Positions 1 through 7,079 of a stretch of 9,941 bases of DNA are shown here, piece after piece (position 1 is the stretch's first letter; each line of letters opens with the position of its first letter). The position numbers and the translations under genes were made by a program. The notes under the pieces were generated by a model. It had not been told where the DNA came from. It saw only the letters and a list, made by a program, of their open reading frames with translations, and did not search any database. This stretch comes from JBFFMO01 sp037968515 (GTDB lineage Bacteria > Myxococcota_A > Bradymonadia > Bradymonadales > Bradymonadaceae). The DNA is taken from assembly GCA_037968515.1 (NCBI GenBank), contig JBBKVQ010000198.1, positions 1 through 9,941 of the forward strand, given 5' to 3'.

Positions 1-913
1 TGGTAGCGGAGCGTTGGGCCGAGGGATTGACAAGTATTTGGGGATTGGGGGCAGTGATAATCATGTTCCCCTGCGCGCCAGCATTCTTGTAGATTTCGGG
101 CATCTTCTGCTGGATGTCGAATTGCAAATATTCGGGGTTTCGTCGAAGCGACGCGCCAATCTCGTCAATTCTCGCGGCTTCGGCTGCACCTTGTTTCTGC
201 GAAAGTAGTTTTCGCATTTCCGTTGTTTCGATTTCGGCAGTTACACGCTCTCGCTCAGCAATGGCCTTGTCTTTGAGCACACCCTGAACTGCGCGTTCCG
301 TATTGGCCTGGTCCATCGCGTCTGGGTAATCAAGGTTCGACAAAACGACGTCGAAGATTCGCAATTTCTTGCGGTCTTCTTCCTCCATATTCCTGATAAA
401 AAGGGTGCGAATCTGGCCCAAGATTTCTTCGCGTTGCTCGTTAATATCATTCGCCCGATGTGGGGAGATCGTTTCACGCACAGCCTCGCCGATCGCCGGA
501 CGAGCATAGGTTTCATAAAGTTTTAAGCTGGTGACCACACCGCTTTCGTCGGGTGAAAGCGTTTCTAAAAGTCCAGAAATCGCATCGTCGGAGCAGTCGG
601 CAGAAAAGGTGATATAAACGTCGAGCTTGAACTGAACGCCATCTTTGGTCAGGGACTCAAGCGGTTCGCGCATCGTGGACTGCGAACAATCGACCACACG
701 AAGTTCGTCGTAGAGCCCAGTCCAATAGGTGCCAGGGCCCAGCACCGGCCCGCTCAGGCCGGTCCCTCCCGTAAAGCCGGCCAGAACTCCGGTTCTGTCA
801 AACATTTGCCCCTTATGGGCCTGAGGGATATCTCCGGACGAGCACCCGGTCATCAACACTGCGAGCCCCACGGCTGGTGCGAGTGTTTTCATGATTTGCT
901 TTAAGGCATCCAT
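1..913 (-). CDS. SPFH/prohibitin-like (Band 7) lipoprotein, C-terminus cut by window edge
   Basis: The frame is open from an ATG at 913 to the left edge (304 codons, no stop seen). A signal peptide with a hydrophobic run TLAPAVGLAVLM leads into TGC with Cys24 as the likely lipidated residue, followed by SS. Then comes an SPFH-type segment at about residues 34-197: LGPGTYWTGLYDELRVVD, then LTKDGVQFKLDVYITF, the family's GPG.. and LTkDGv..vdv pattern. A charged helical stretch rich in Glu, Lys, Arg and Ala follows at about 198-255, as in prohibitin/stomatin proteins, then NPEYLQFDIQQKMPEIY and MIITAPNPQILVNP. SPFH proteins form membrane scaffolds; the role here is unknown. Two mature cysteines (76 and 107) could form a disulfide, which fits an extracytoplasmic location. 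ATG 913 has GGA six bases upstream. ATG 892 gives a shorter, more classical signal peptide and is a real alternative. It lies 21 nt after the stop of the preceding gene, so probably the same operon. Family call fairly sure, function not. Confidence 0.8.
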   Translation of the reverse strand, partial: MDALKQIMKTLAPAVGLAVLMTGCSSGDIPQAHKGQMFDRTGVLAGFTGGTGLSGPVLGPGTYWTGLYDELRVVDCSQSTMREPLESLTKDGVQFKLDVYITFSADCSDDAISGLLETLSPDESGVVTSLKLYETYARPAIGEAVRETISPHRANDINEQREEILGQIRTLFIRNMEEEDRKKLRIFDVVLSNLDYPDAMDQANTERAVQGVLKDKAIAERERVTAEIETTEMRKLLSQKQGAAEAARIDEIGASLRRNPEYLQFDIQQKMPEIYKNAGAQGNMIITAPNPQILVNPSAQRSAT

Positions 914-934
914 TTTTGGTCCAGTTTCAGCGTT

Positions 935-3070
935 CTATTTTAGAAGGCCCAATATGCTGCCAAAATCATCGGTCCACAAGGAGGCAGAGTTGGGACAGGG
1001 CCGCCAATTTCCGGTGGCCCTAAGCGGCTCAAGGATTTCTGGTTTGGTCGCGACCACGGCGTACATCGAGGGCATGACCTTTTCGGAGCGCTCAAGCTCT
1101 TTGGACGGGCGGTGCAATTGGACCCAGCAAACGTCCCCGGCGTCTTTGGCGATGGCTCCAACCGCGGACCCGATATCCAGATAGCGGTTGGACACGTGGT
1201 AAACCACGATTCCGTCGCCGCGGAGTTTTGATTTGTAAAGCGCGTGGGCCTCGCGCGTGAGCAGGTGCATCGGCACGGAGTCCGAGTTGTAAGCGTCTAG
1301 GAAAATGATGTCGTAAACAGCAGAATTTGCGGCGAGTTCTCGCCGTCCGTCCCCAACCGTCACCGTGCAGGCATCACCGCATCGAGAAAGGTACGTGAAG
1401 TTTTCCCGAGCGATTTTTTCCACGAGCGGGTCGATTTCAAAAAAGTCGAATCGGTGCCCCGGGGCGGCGTAGGCCGCCATCGCACCGGCACCGAGTCCCA
1501 CAACCGCGACAGTGGTGTGCGGAATCGCGCCCAAAACCTGCCCTACTGGGCCCGAGGGGTGGTGGTATGCGGTTGGCAAGCCTTCTTTTTCGCCCAAGAA
1601 TTGCGCCCCATGTGCGGTGGTTCCGTGACTGAATTTTCGCAGGGTTCCCGAGCGGGAGTCTCGGTCGAAGACTTTGTAGGCCCCAAAAAACGAGCGGTCG
1701 GCACTGACCAGTCCGCGGGTGTCAGCGGATTCGAACGCTGCGATGCAGACCAGTCCCGCAGCGATGAACCGCATCACCGAAGGGCGTACGTAAATGGCTC
1801 CTGCCGACAGCAGCAAAAGCCCGCCGACGAGGGCTACTGAAGACCCATTTTTCGGAGCCAGAAATCCGACCTCGTAGGTCATCCATACTCCAGCGCAAAA
1901 AATCAGGCCCGGAGCTACAAATTTCCACGGGTCTTTCTGAAATGGGTCGGTTACGACTGGCCAGATGATCAATGGCAGCGCGACGATCAGGGCCAGATGG
2001 TAGTCGATGGCGTACGACATGAACGTCGGTGCGATGAAGGCGTTGAACAAGCCGCCAAGGGCTCCACCGACCGACAGAATTAGGAAATATTCGGTCAAAT
2101 TAGCCGGAGCCGGTTTTGATGCCGCCAGTTGCCCATGAAGGACCCAAATTAGCAGTGCGAACACCAGCAGGTGGGCCCCGGCGGCCACAAAAAAGCTCGC
2201 GTTTGATGACGATAATGCCAGCGCCAACACCACCAGAATGGCGACGATCGGCGTCATCTTCGCTGGGAAATACAGTGCCTTGTCTGCAAAAACGGCGATG
2301 AACGTTGCAAGGTAAATGGCCAGCGGAATCACCCAGAGCATGGGCACCGAAGCGAGGTCGGTGGTGATGAACTGAGTGACTCCGAGCATCAGGCTTGAGG
2401 GAATCGCAGCCAAAACCAACCAACGTCCGCGCTCCGTCCAAAGGGGGCGCGCGGTGCTCTGCAGGGTTTTTTGGAAGCCAAGATCTGCGTTTCGGGTTGT
2501 CAGGAAGCCACAGCCGGCAATCAATACGCCCAGCATTCCGTAGCCGGCACAAAACACGAGGTTCTGGTCATGAAGTCCAAGCAGCGGTTCAATGACAACC
2601 GGATAGCCCAGCAGCGCGACCATGCTGCCGACATTGCTGGCCGCGTAAAGCTGGTAAGGATTACGGGCTGCGATGTGATTGGTGGAGGCAAACCAGTGCT
2701 GGATCATTGGGGCTGAGGCCGAAATCAGCACAAATGCAGGTGCAACGCGCAGCAACAGAGTGGTGAGCAACCAGCTGAGCGGCGCGTTTGCATCGGGGGT
2801 GGTCTGGGCAAACGAAAACGGCAGCGTGAGGCCGGCGATCGCCATCAGCACAAGGTGAAGAGCGGTCCAACGTTTAATCGGCAGACGGCCAGCCAAGCCG
2901 TGTGCGTAGCCATAACCGGCCAGCAAGGCGACCTGGAAAAAGAGCATGCACGCGGTCCAAACGGCAGCGCTTCCGCCAAGTAAGGGCAGGAGCATTCGCG
3001 CAACCATCGGCTGCACGACGAAGAGCAGCGTGGCGCTAAGAACCAGCGTCGCAGCAAAAAACGGCAGCAT
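935..3070 (-). CDS. Fused multi-pass membrane protein / spermidine synthase-like protein
   Basis: A 711-residue protein of the fused MFS-like/spermidine-synthase type. Residues 1-450 contain many hydrophobic segments; the start (FVVQPMVARMLLPLLGG) and YAASNVGSMVALLGYPVVIEP (about 142-162) are typical of this family. The cytoplasmic C-terminal part (about 455-711) is a Rossmann methyltransferase/aminopropyltransferase fold: nucleotide-binding loop VVGLGAGAMAAY (523-534), acidic FFEIDP (E545, D547), GDGR (573-576), LDAYNSDSVP (591-600) in the position of the catalytic Asp loop, and a C-terminal WTDDF (699-703). True spermidine synthases move an aminopropyl group from decarboxylated AdoMet to putrescine. 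For the membrane-fused family the substrate is not established and no AdoMet decarboxylase gene is visible here. The ATG at 3070 is preceded by AGG five bases upstream, overlapping the stop of the upstream lipoprotein gene (2-nt gap), so translation is probably coupled. Family assignment is firm, enzyme activity is open. Confidence 0.88.
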   Translation of the reverse strand: MLPFFAATLVLSATLLFVVQPMVARMLLPLLGGSAAVWTACMLFFQVALLAGYGYAHGLAGRLPIKRWTALHLVLMAIAGLTLPFSFAQTTPDANAPLSWLLTTLLLRVAPAFVLISASAPMIQHWFASTNHIAARNPYQLYAASNVGSMVALLGYPVVIEPLLGLHDQNLVFCAGYGMLGVLIAGCGFLTTRNADLGFQKTLQSTARPLWTERGRWLVLAAIPSSLMLGVTQFITTDLASVPMLWVIPLAIYLATFIAVFADKALYFPAKMTPIVAILVVLALALSSSNASFFVAAGAHLLVFALLIWVLHGQLAASKPAPANLTEYFLILSVGGALGGLFNAFIAPTFMSYAIDYHLALIVALPLIIWPVVTDPFQKDPWKFVAPGLIFCAGVWMTYEVGFLAPKNGSSVALVGGLLLLSAGAIYVRPSVMRFIAAGLVCIAAFESADTRGLVSADRSFFGAYKVFDRDSRSGTLRKFSHGTTAHGAQFLGEKEGLPTAYHHPSGPVGQVLGAIPHTTVAVVGLGAGAMAAYAAPGHRFDFFEIDPLVEKIARENFTYLSRCGDACTVTVGDGRRELAANSAVYDIIFLDAYNSDSVPMHLLTREAHALYKSKLRGDGIVVYHVSNRYLDIGSAVGAIAKDAGDVCWVQLHRPSKELERSEKVMPSMYAVVATKPEILEPLRATGNWRPCPNSASLWTDDFGSILGLLK

Positions 3071-3072
3071 GA

Positions 3073-3894
3073 TTACCTGATGAATAGCAGGCCCTGTTGT
3101 CCGTTAACTTCGCCGCCCAAGCAGTCGTCGAAATAGGTGCTGATGCCGTTTGGAAGCAGTCCGTAGGTAAAACCTTCGATCGCGTCACGGAACCAAAACT
3201 GGTCATTCCGTTCGTTAAATCCCATGCGGTTGAACATCACGACGTTGGCGCAAGCGCCCCGCACCACTGCGACGGTCACCGAACATGGCGCCGCAGTGCA
3301 GGCCGTCCAAAAACCATCAGGCGCCCCGATGCGATACACGCGGTCGCCAAGTTCTTGAGCCGCGGCTACGTTCCCGATCAAGAGCTCGGTGAAAGGGCGG
3401 TCGGTCACGGCGAGCGAGTAGGGGGAGGCCGGATTGGCGATGGTTCCGGTGTTTGAACGCCAGCCAAATGAAGTGGATTGGGCGTCAACCGCACTGCGTC
3501 CGACGAGCATCCATCCGCCGCCTTCGACGTCGAGGTCACACCACACCGGGGTTTCTACGCCTCCGACCAGAACCGTGTGTGTCCCCGTTGCAAGGCCGCG
3601 ATCTCGGATTTCAACACATGAGGTCGCTGTGGGGAGCACCACGGGAAGGTCTGGCTCAAGAGCAGTATCTTCGACCATGGCCATGTCGATCGGCGCAGCT
3701 AAATCGGGACCTAAATCCACAGCAGCGTCAGGCGTAGTGAGGGTATCGGGTTGTGCGGTGGCATCCGATGTCGTCGAGCCTGCATCCTCACACGTCCACC
3801 CCTGCTTGGTGATCCGACACGGCTTTTCGCTCTCGACGGAAAAGTCGCACGCGGCCAGCATGGGTAAGAGACAAATCAGGGCTTTTGTGGACAT
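3073..3894 (-). CDS. Lipoprotein with fibrinogen-like C-terminal domain
   Basis: A 273-residue protein from the ATG at 3894. The frame extends upstream to 3984, but that extension would put 30 non-signal residues before a clear lipoprotein signal (MSTKALICLLPMLAAC, Cys16), so 3894 is chosen. The next residue is Asp17, which in enteric bacteria retains lipoproteins in the inner membrane. A small Cys pair (26, 35) precedes a low-complexity Asp/Thr/Pro/Ala-rich linker (about 38-90). Residues 92-273 resemble a fibrinogen-related domain: SCVEIRDRG..., then VWCDLDVEGGGWMLVGR (117-133), the family's CDM..GGGWT signature. Six cysteines (93, 119, 199, 204, 215, 258) could form disulfides. The end (CLGGEVNGQQGLLFIR) fits the usual domain end. 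Such domains bind ligands or glycans in animals; in bacteria they occur on surface lipoproteins of unknown role. First gene of the leftward operon. The domain call rests mainly on the Cys-Asp/GGGW motif. Confidence 0.78.
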   Translation of the reverse strand: MSTKALICLLPMLAACDFSVESEKPCRITKQGWTCEDAGSTTSDATAQPDTLTTPDAAVDLGPDLAAPIDMAMVEDTALEPDLPVVLPTATSCVEIRDRGLATGTHTVLVGGVETPVWCDLDVEGGGWMLVGRSAVDAQSTSFGWRSNTGTIANPASPYSLAVTDRPFTELLIGNVAAAQELGDRVYRIGAPDGFWTACTAAPCSVTVAVVRGACANVVMFNRMGFNERNDQFWFRDAIEGFTYGLLPNGISTYFDDCLGGEVNGQQGLLFIR

Positions 3895-3962
3895 AGGCAG
3901 AATCCGAGTATGCTCAGCCGACAGGGTTGCGCTGGAAGCGCTCTGAGTCAACAAGGCGTCGC
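3895..3962. promoter_or_regulatory. Divergent intergenic region, probable promoters for both operons
   Basis: This 68-bp gap between the leftward lipoprotein gene and the rightward polX start must hold promoters for both directions, unless they lie inside the coding starts. I found no convincing -35/-10 pair. A minus-strand TTGACT (3946-3951) has no -10 at the right distance, and a CATACT further on is about 33 bp away. A short inverted repeat GCGCT-GGA-AGCGC lies at 3929-3941 and could be an operator or chance. AAGG at 3953-3956, six bases before GTG 3963, is a good ribosome-binding site for polX. Confidence 0.4.
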
Positions 3963-5687
3963 GTGGATAATAAGGAGTACGCACAGATATTGAACGAAAT
4001 CGCGACCTTGCAGCGAGTGGTCGGCGACGGGTTCTTTAAAGTTCGGGCGTTTTCGCGAGCGGCCAGGCTGATCGAAGACCTCAGCGAGCCGGTTGAGCAC
4101 TTGATCGACCGCCGGCGACTCGATGAAATCCCCGGTATCGGCGAAAGTATCGAAGAGGAGCTTGAGGCGCTGCGCAAGCTTGGTTACAGCCCTCGTCATA
4201 AGGAATTGCTGGATCGTGTGGGCCACGATGTGACCCAGCTTTGGGAGATCCCGGGCCTCGGGATCAAACGCATCCAGATTTTGTATCAAGACCTTGGAAT
4301 CGCGAGCGTGGCGATGCTGAAGGCTGCCGCGCTCGATGGGAAGCTCGCGAAGGCTCCGCAATTTGGGTCGGCGATCCAGACCAAGTTATTGGCCGAAATT
4401 GAGGGTTGGGAGCGAGGCCGTGGCAGGCGTTACCCCTTGCCGGAAGCCAAGGCGCTGGCCGATTCTTTGCGAGGCCAGATTCTGGACCTTTCGATGGTAG
4501 AGCGTGCCGAGGTCGGAGGCTCTATCCGTCGTGGCAAAGAAACCATCGGCGATATCGATTTGCTGGTGACTACCGACGATGCTCGTTCAGTCGCGAATTA
4601 TTTCAAGACGTTGCCCGAAGTCGTGGAAGTGATTTTTGATGGCGATACCCGGGCGTCGGTCCGGATTACGAACGAGATTCAGGCGGATCTTCGTATCGTT
4701 GATAAGCACCTTTTTGGCGCGGGGTTGCACTATTTTACAGGCGACAAAGATCATCATATCCAGATGAGAATTCGTTCAAAACGCATGGGGCTCAAGATCA
4801 GCGAAAAGGGCGTGCTGCTCTATGACGATCCGTCGGAAACACCGGTCGGCCCCATGAATACTGAAGAAGAGGTGTTTGCGGCTGTCGGTTTGCCCTATAT
4901 TTATCCAGAGATCAGAAACGGTAAAAACGAGATTAAAATGGGTGAAGCCGGCACGCTGCCCATCTTGGTCGAAGCCCACCATATGCGTGGGGAGGTCCAT
5001 ATCTGTTCGGCGCTCAGTGGTGGTGTTGATCGGCTTGAGGACATGTTGGTCGGATGTGAGGCGCGCGGATACGAGTGGGTCCTGGTCACCGAGCGTGCTG
5101 GCCGCGATCGTGGAATCCGGCCTGGCGATTTTGAGGACTACAAACGCAAGATCGAAGCCCTAGACGCCAAGCTTGGATTGAGGGTGGTGGCTGGGCTTGA
5201 GGTCGAAATTCTGTCCGATGGAATGTTGGATTTCGACCATCGGTTATTGGCTCAAATTCCATGGGTTGTCGGCGTGTATCGCGGCATGCCCGATTCACCG
5301 GATGAAGCCACGGATGCGATTATGTGGGCGATGGAGACAGGATTGGTGTCGTGTTTGGCGGGGCCCACCGGCCGGCATTTGGGAGTGCACGAAGGCCATC
5401 GAGCAAGATTTGATGATATTGTTGCCTGTTCGGTAGATTTTGCGGTAGCTCTAGAGGTGAGCGGAGACCCTCAACGACTGGACTTAAACGGTCCCACCGC
5501 CCGGCGCGCCCGTGATGCGGGAGCTCAGTTGGTGGTGAGTTCCTCTGCTGCATCGGTTGATGGACTTTCGAACGTCGACTATGCGTTGCAGCAAGCGCGA
5601 CGCGGGTGGCTAACTCCCGGTGATATCTTGAACACGTTGGACGCTAAAGAGGCGATTCAACGCACACGTGTGCTTATCAATGGATGA
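3963..5687 (+). CDS. polX: DNA polymerase/PHP family X protein (PolX) with degenerate PHP domain
   Basis: A 574-residue protein, close to the usual 570 or so. GTG 3963 is chosen over a longer TTG at 3927 because VDNKEYAQILNEIATL matches the family N-terminus and AAGG sits six bases upstream. Domains: helical 8-kDa-like region with FFKVRAF (24-30); helix-hairpin-helix motifs at IPGIG (56-60) and IPGLG (96-100) for DNA binding; nucleotidyltransferase core with GGSIRRGKETIGDIDLLV (185-202). D197 and D199 are two metal-binding aspartates and ADLRIV supplies the third, D242. HYFTGDKDHH (256-265) matches the YFTG nucleotide-binding region. PolX fills short gaps in base excision repair. The C-terminal PHP domain (about 343-560) normally gives 3'-5' exonuclease and AP-endonuclease activity, but here most metal ligands are replaced (C348, G353, R378, Y439, G467, S528, A530), leaving only H346 and E413. 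Polymerase activity is likely and PHP nuclease activity unlikely. First gene of a four-gene operon. Confidence 0.93.
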   Translation: MDNKEYAQILNEIATLQRVVGDGFFKVRAFSRAARLIEDLSEPVEHLIDRRRLDEIPGIGESIEEELEALRKLGYSPRHKELLDRVGHDVTQLWEIPGLGIKRIQILYQDLGIASVAMLKAAALDGKLAKAPQFGSAIQTKLLAEIEGWERGRGRRYPLPEAKALADSLRGQILDLSMVERAEVGGSIRRGKETIGDIDLLVTTDDARSVANYFKTLPEVVEVIFDGDTRASVRITNEIQADLRIVDKHLFGAGLHYFTGDKDHHIQMRIRSKRMGLKISEKGVLLYDDPSETPVGPMNTEEEVFAAVGLPYIYPEIRNGKNEIKMGEAGTLPILVEAHHMRGEVHICSALSGGVDRLEDMLVGCEARGYEWVLVTERAGRDRGIRPGDFEDYKRKIEALDAKLGLRVVAGLEVEILSDGMLDFDHRLLAQIPWVVGVYRGMPDSPDEATDAIMWAMETGLVSCLAGPTGRHLGVHEGHRARFDDIVACSVDFAVALEVSGDPQRLDLNGPTARRARDAGAQLVVSSSAASVDGLSNVDYALQQARRGWLTPGDILNTLDAKEAIQRTRVLING

Positions 5688-7077
5688 CTCAATCAGTATC
5701 ATCAAGGCAGCCAACCTAACGGCTGATACCAAAGATGGTCTCAAAAAACCCACCGTCGAATTGGTGGACGCGCTGCTACAGCTGAAATGCGAAGCGGACA
5801 AATTTAAGGGCGTTTCCGCAGATGCTCTGCTCTTTGTTCCAAAACTTATTGCGCCCCTGCTCGCGGTCGAGGCCGCACCACCCATGTGGGTGTTTGAGGC
5901 TGCTGCTCGTTTTGGCGACGACGTTTCGGCTCACGCCATTGGTGACTGGGCTATGGAAATCACCGATGTGGATTTGCCGTCAGAGATTGCCGATGCGGCC
6001 GTAAACTCCCTGGCTCGCCTGGGAAGCCCCGTTGCATTGCTGCAGTTGCAGAGGATGTCGAGCGACGCAACTTCGTCGGCTTTGGCGCATGCTGCTGCTG
6101 GTGCACTCGAACTCGCAGCTCAGGAGCGCGGCCTGCGCATCTGGGAGTTGGAGGATACCTTTGTGCCGCTTTGCGGCCTGGGACCCGATGAGGAGTTTCC
6201 GTTCGATTACGGCAAACAACGATTCGGGTTGGTGCTTGATGCTTGGCTAAAACCCCAGCTTTTCGACGGTCGAACCTGGGCGATGCATGATGTTCCGCCG
6301 CCCGGAGGGCCAGGCGATGACTCCAAGAAAGTGAAGGCGGCCCGAGCACGTTTCGAGATGGTGCGCGCAGACGTCGAGGACATGATGCCGGTCCAAACCA
6401 GGCGACTTGAAGCCGCTTTGGTCGAACAATTCCGTTGGGCGGATAAACATTGGCGTGAACACCTGCTGAATCATCCAGTGATGCGTCTGTTGATCCAGCG
6501 GTTGGTGTGGGGTGTTTACAACAAGGCGGGGACTTGTATTGCAACGTTTAGAGTTGCGGATGATTTTGCGCTTACCGACGAAAACGACGACCCGACGACC
6601 TTGCCGCCGGGCAATCAGATCGGGGTCTTGCATCCGATGGATGTCGGTGAAAATTTGGTTGCGGCTTGGAGCGAGCTCTTCAGCAATTACGAAATTATCA
6701 CCATCTGCCCTCAGTTTGACCGTCCCTTATTCACGAGCACCGAGGACCAACGCAAGGAAGTGCTGCTGCCTATCGAACTCGAAGTCGGAATGGAGTGGGG
6801 CCTTAAGTATTTGGCAGCGCGCCGCTGGCAGAAAAACGACGGAAGCTCTTACGGTTGGGAGCCCATCCGGCGGGTGTTTCGTACGCCCGACGTCCGCGTC
6901 GAAGTCCAGTGCACTTTTCAGGAAGACACGGTTCAGCTTCACGGAGTGTCGTTTCATCGGCACTTATCGCACCCGCAAAACCGATACCAGCTGCGCGACG
7001 TGCCAAACGTGGTGTTTAGCGAAGCGTTGCGGGAATTCGAAGAAATGCGCTCGGCTTGGAAAGCGTTTCAAGGCTGA
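5680..7077 (+). CDS. DUF4132 domain-containing protein
   Basis: A 465-residue protein from ATG 5680, which overlaps the end of polX by 8 nt; GTG 5668 is an in-frame alternative. Neither start has a clear ribosome-binding site, so translation is probably coupled to polX. Residues about 45-150 are Ala/Leu-rich helices with HEAT-like character (for example AAVNSLARLGSPVALLQLQR). Residues about 175-400 match the DUF4132 pattern: DYGKQRFGLVLDAWLKP, DGRTWAMHDVPPPG, then RRLEAALVEQFRWADKHW, HPVMRLLIQRLVWGVY, an FRVADD segment, IGVLHPMDVG and AAWSELFSNYEI. DUF4132 is found in MolR-type proteins, often with an N-terminal WGR domain and usually in longer proteins. No WGR is visible, so this is a short form. 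No catalytic motif, signal peptide or membrane segment is seen; it is probably cytoplasmic. Function unknown. Operon linkage to polX hints at DNA-related work, but that is inference. Confidence 0.8.
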   Translation: MDDSISIIKAANLTADTKDGLKKPTVELVDALLQLKCEADKFKGVSADALLFVPKLIAPLLAVEAAPPMWVFEAAARFGDDVSAHAIGDWAMEITDVDLPSEIADAAVNSLARLGSPVALLQLQRMSSDATSSALAHAAAGALELAAQERGLRIWELEDTFVPLCGLGPDEEFPFDYGKQRFGLVLDAWLKPQLFDGRTWAMHDVPPPGGPGDDSKKVKAARARFEMVRADVEDMMPVQTRRLEAALVEQFRWADKHWREHLLNHPVMRLLIQRLVWGVYNKAGTCIATFRVADDFALTDENDDPTTLPPGNQIGVLHPMDVGENLVAAWSELFSNYEIITICPQFDRPLFTSTEDQRKEVLLPIELEVGMEWGLKYLAARRWQKNDGSSYGWEPIRRVFRTPDVRVEVQCTFQEDTVQLHGVSFHRHLSHPQNRYQLRDVPNVVFSEALREFEEMRSAWKAFQG

Positions 7078-7079
7078 AA

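Noticed and set aside
241..516. A 91-codon minus-strand frame at the left end
   Set aside because: It is out of frame with the open SPFH-like frame that covers the whole region and carries coherent domain sequence.
3434..3946. A 170-codon plus-strand frame opposite the fibrinogen-like lipoprotein gene
   Set aside because: It is antisense to a gene with clear signal peptide and domain motifs, has low-complexity Ser/Arg/Pro content, and resembles no family.
3929..3951. Sigma-70 promoter built from the minus-strand TTGACT in the divergent gap
   Set aside because: No -10 hexamer at 16-18 bp spacing; the nearest CATACT is about 33 bp away.
5960..6544. A 194-codon minus-strand frame inside the DUF4132 gene
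   Set aside because: Arg/Pro/His-rich translation typical of an antisense shadow in GC-rich DNA; the plus-strand frame carries recognisable family motifs.
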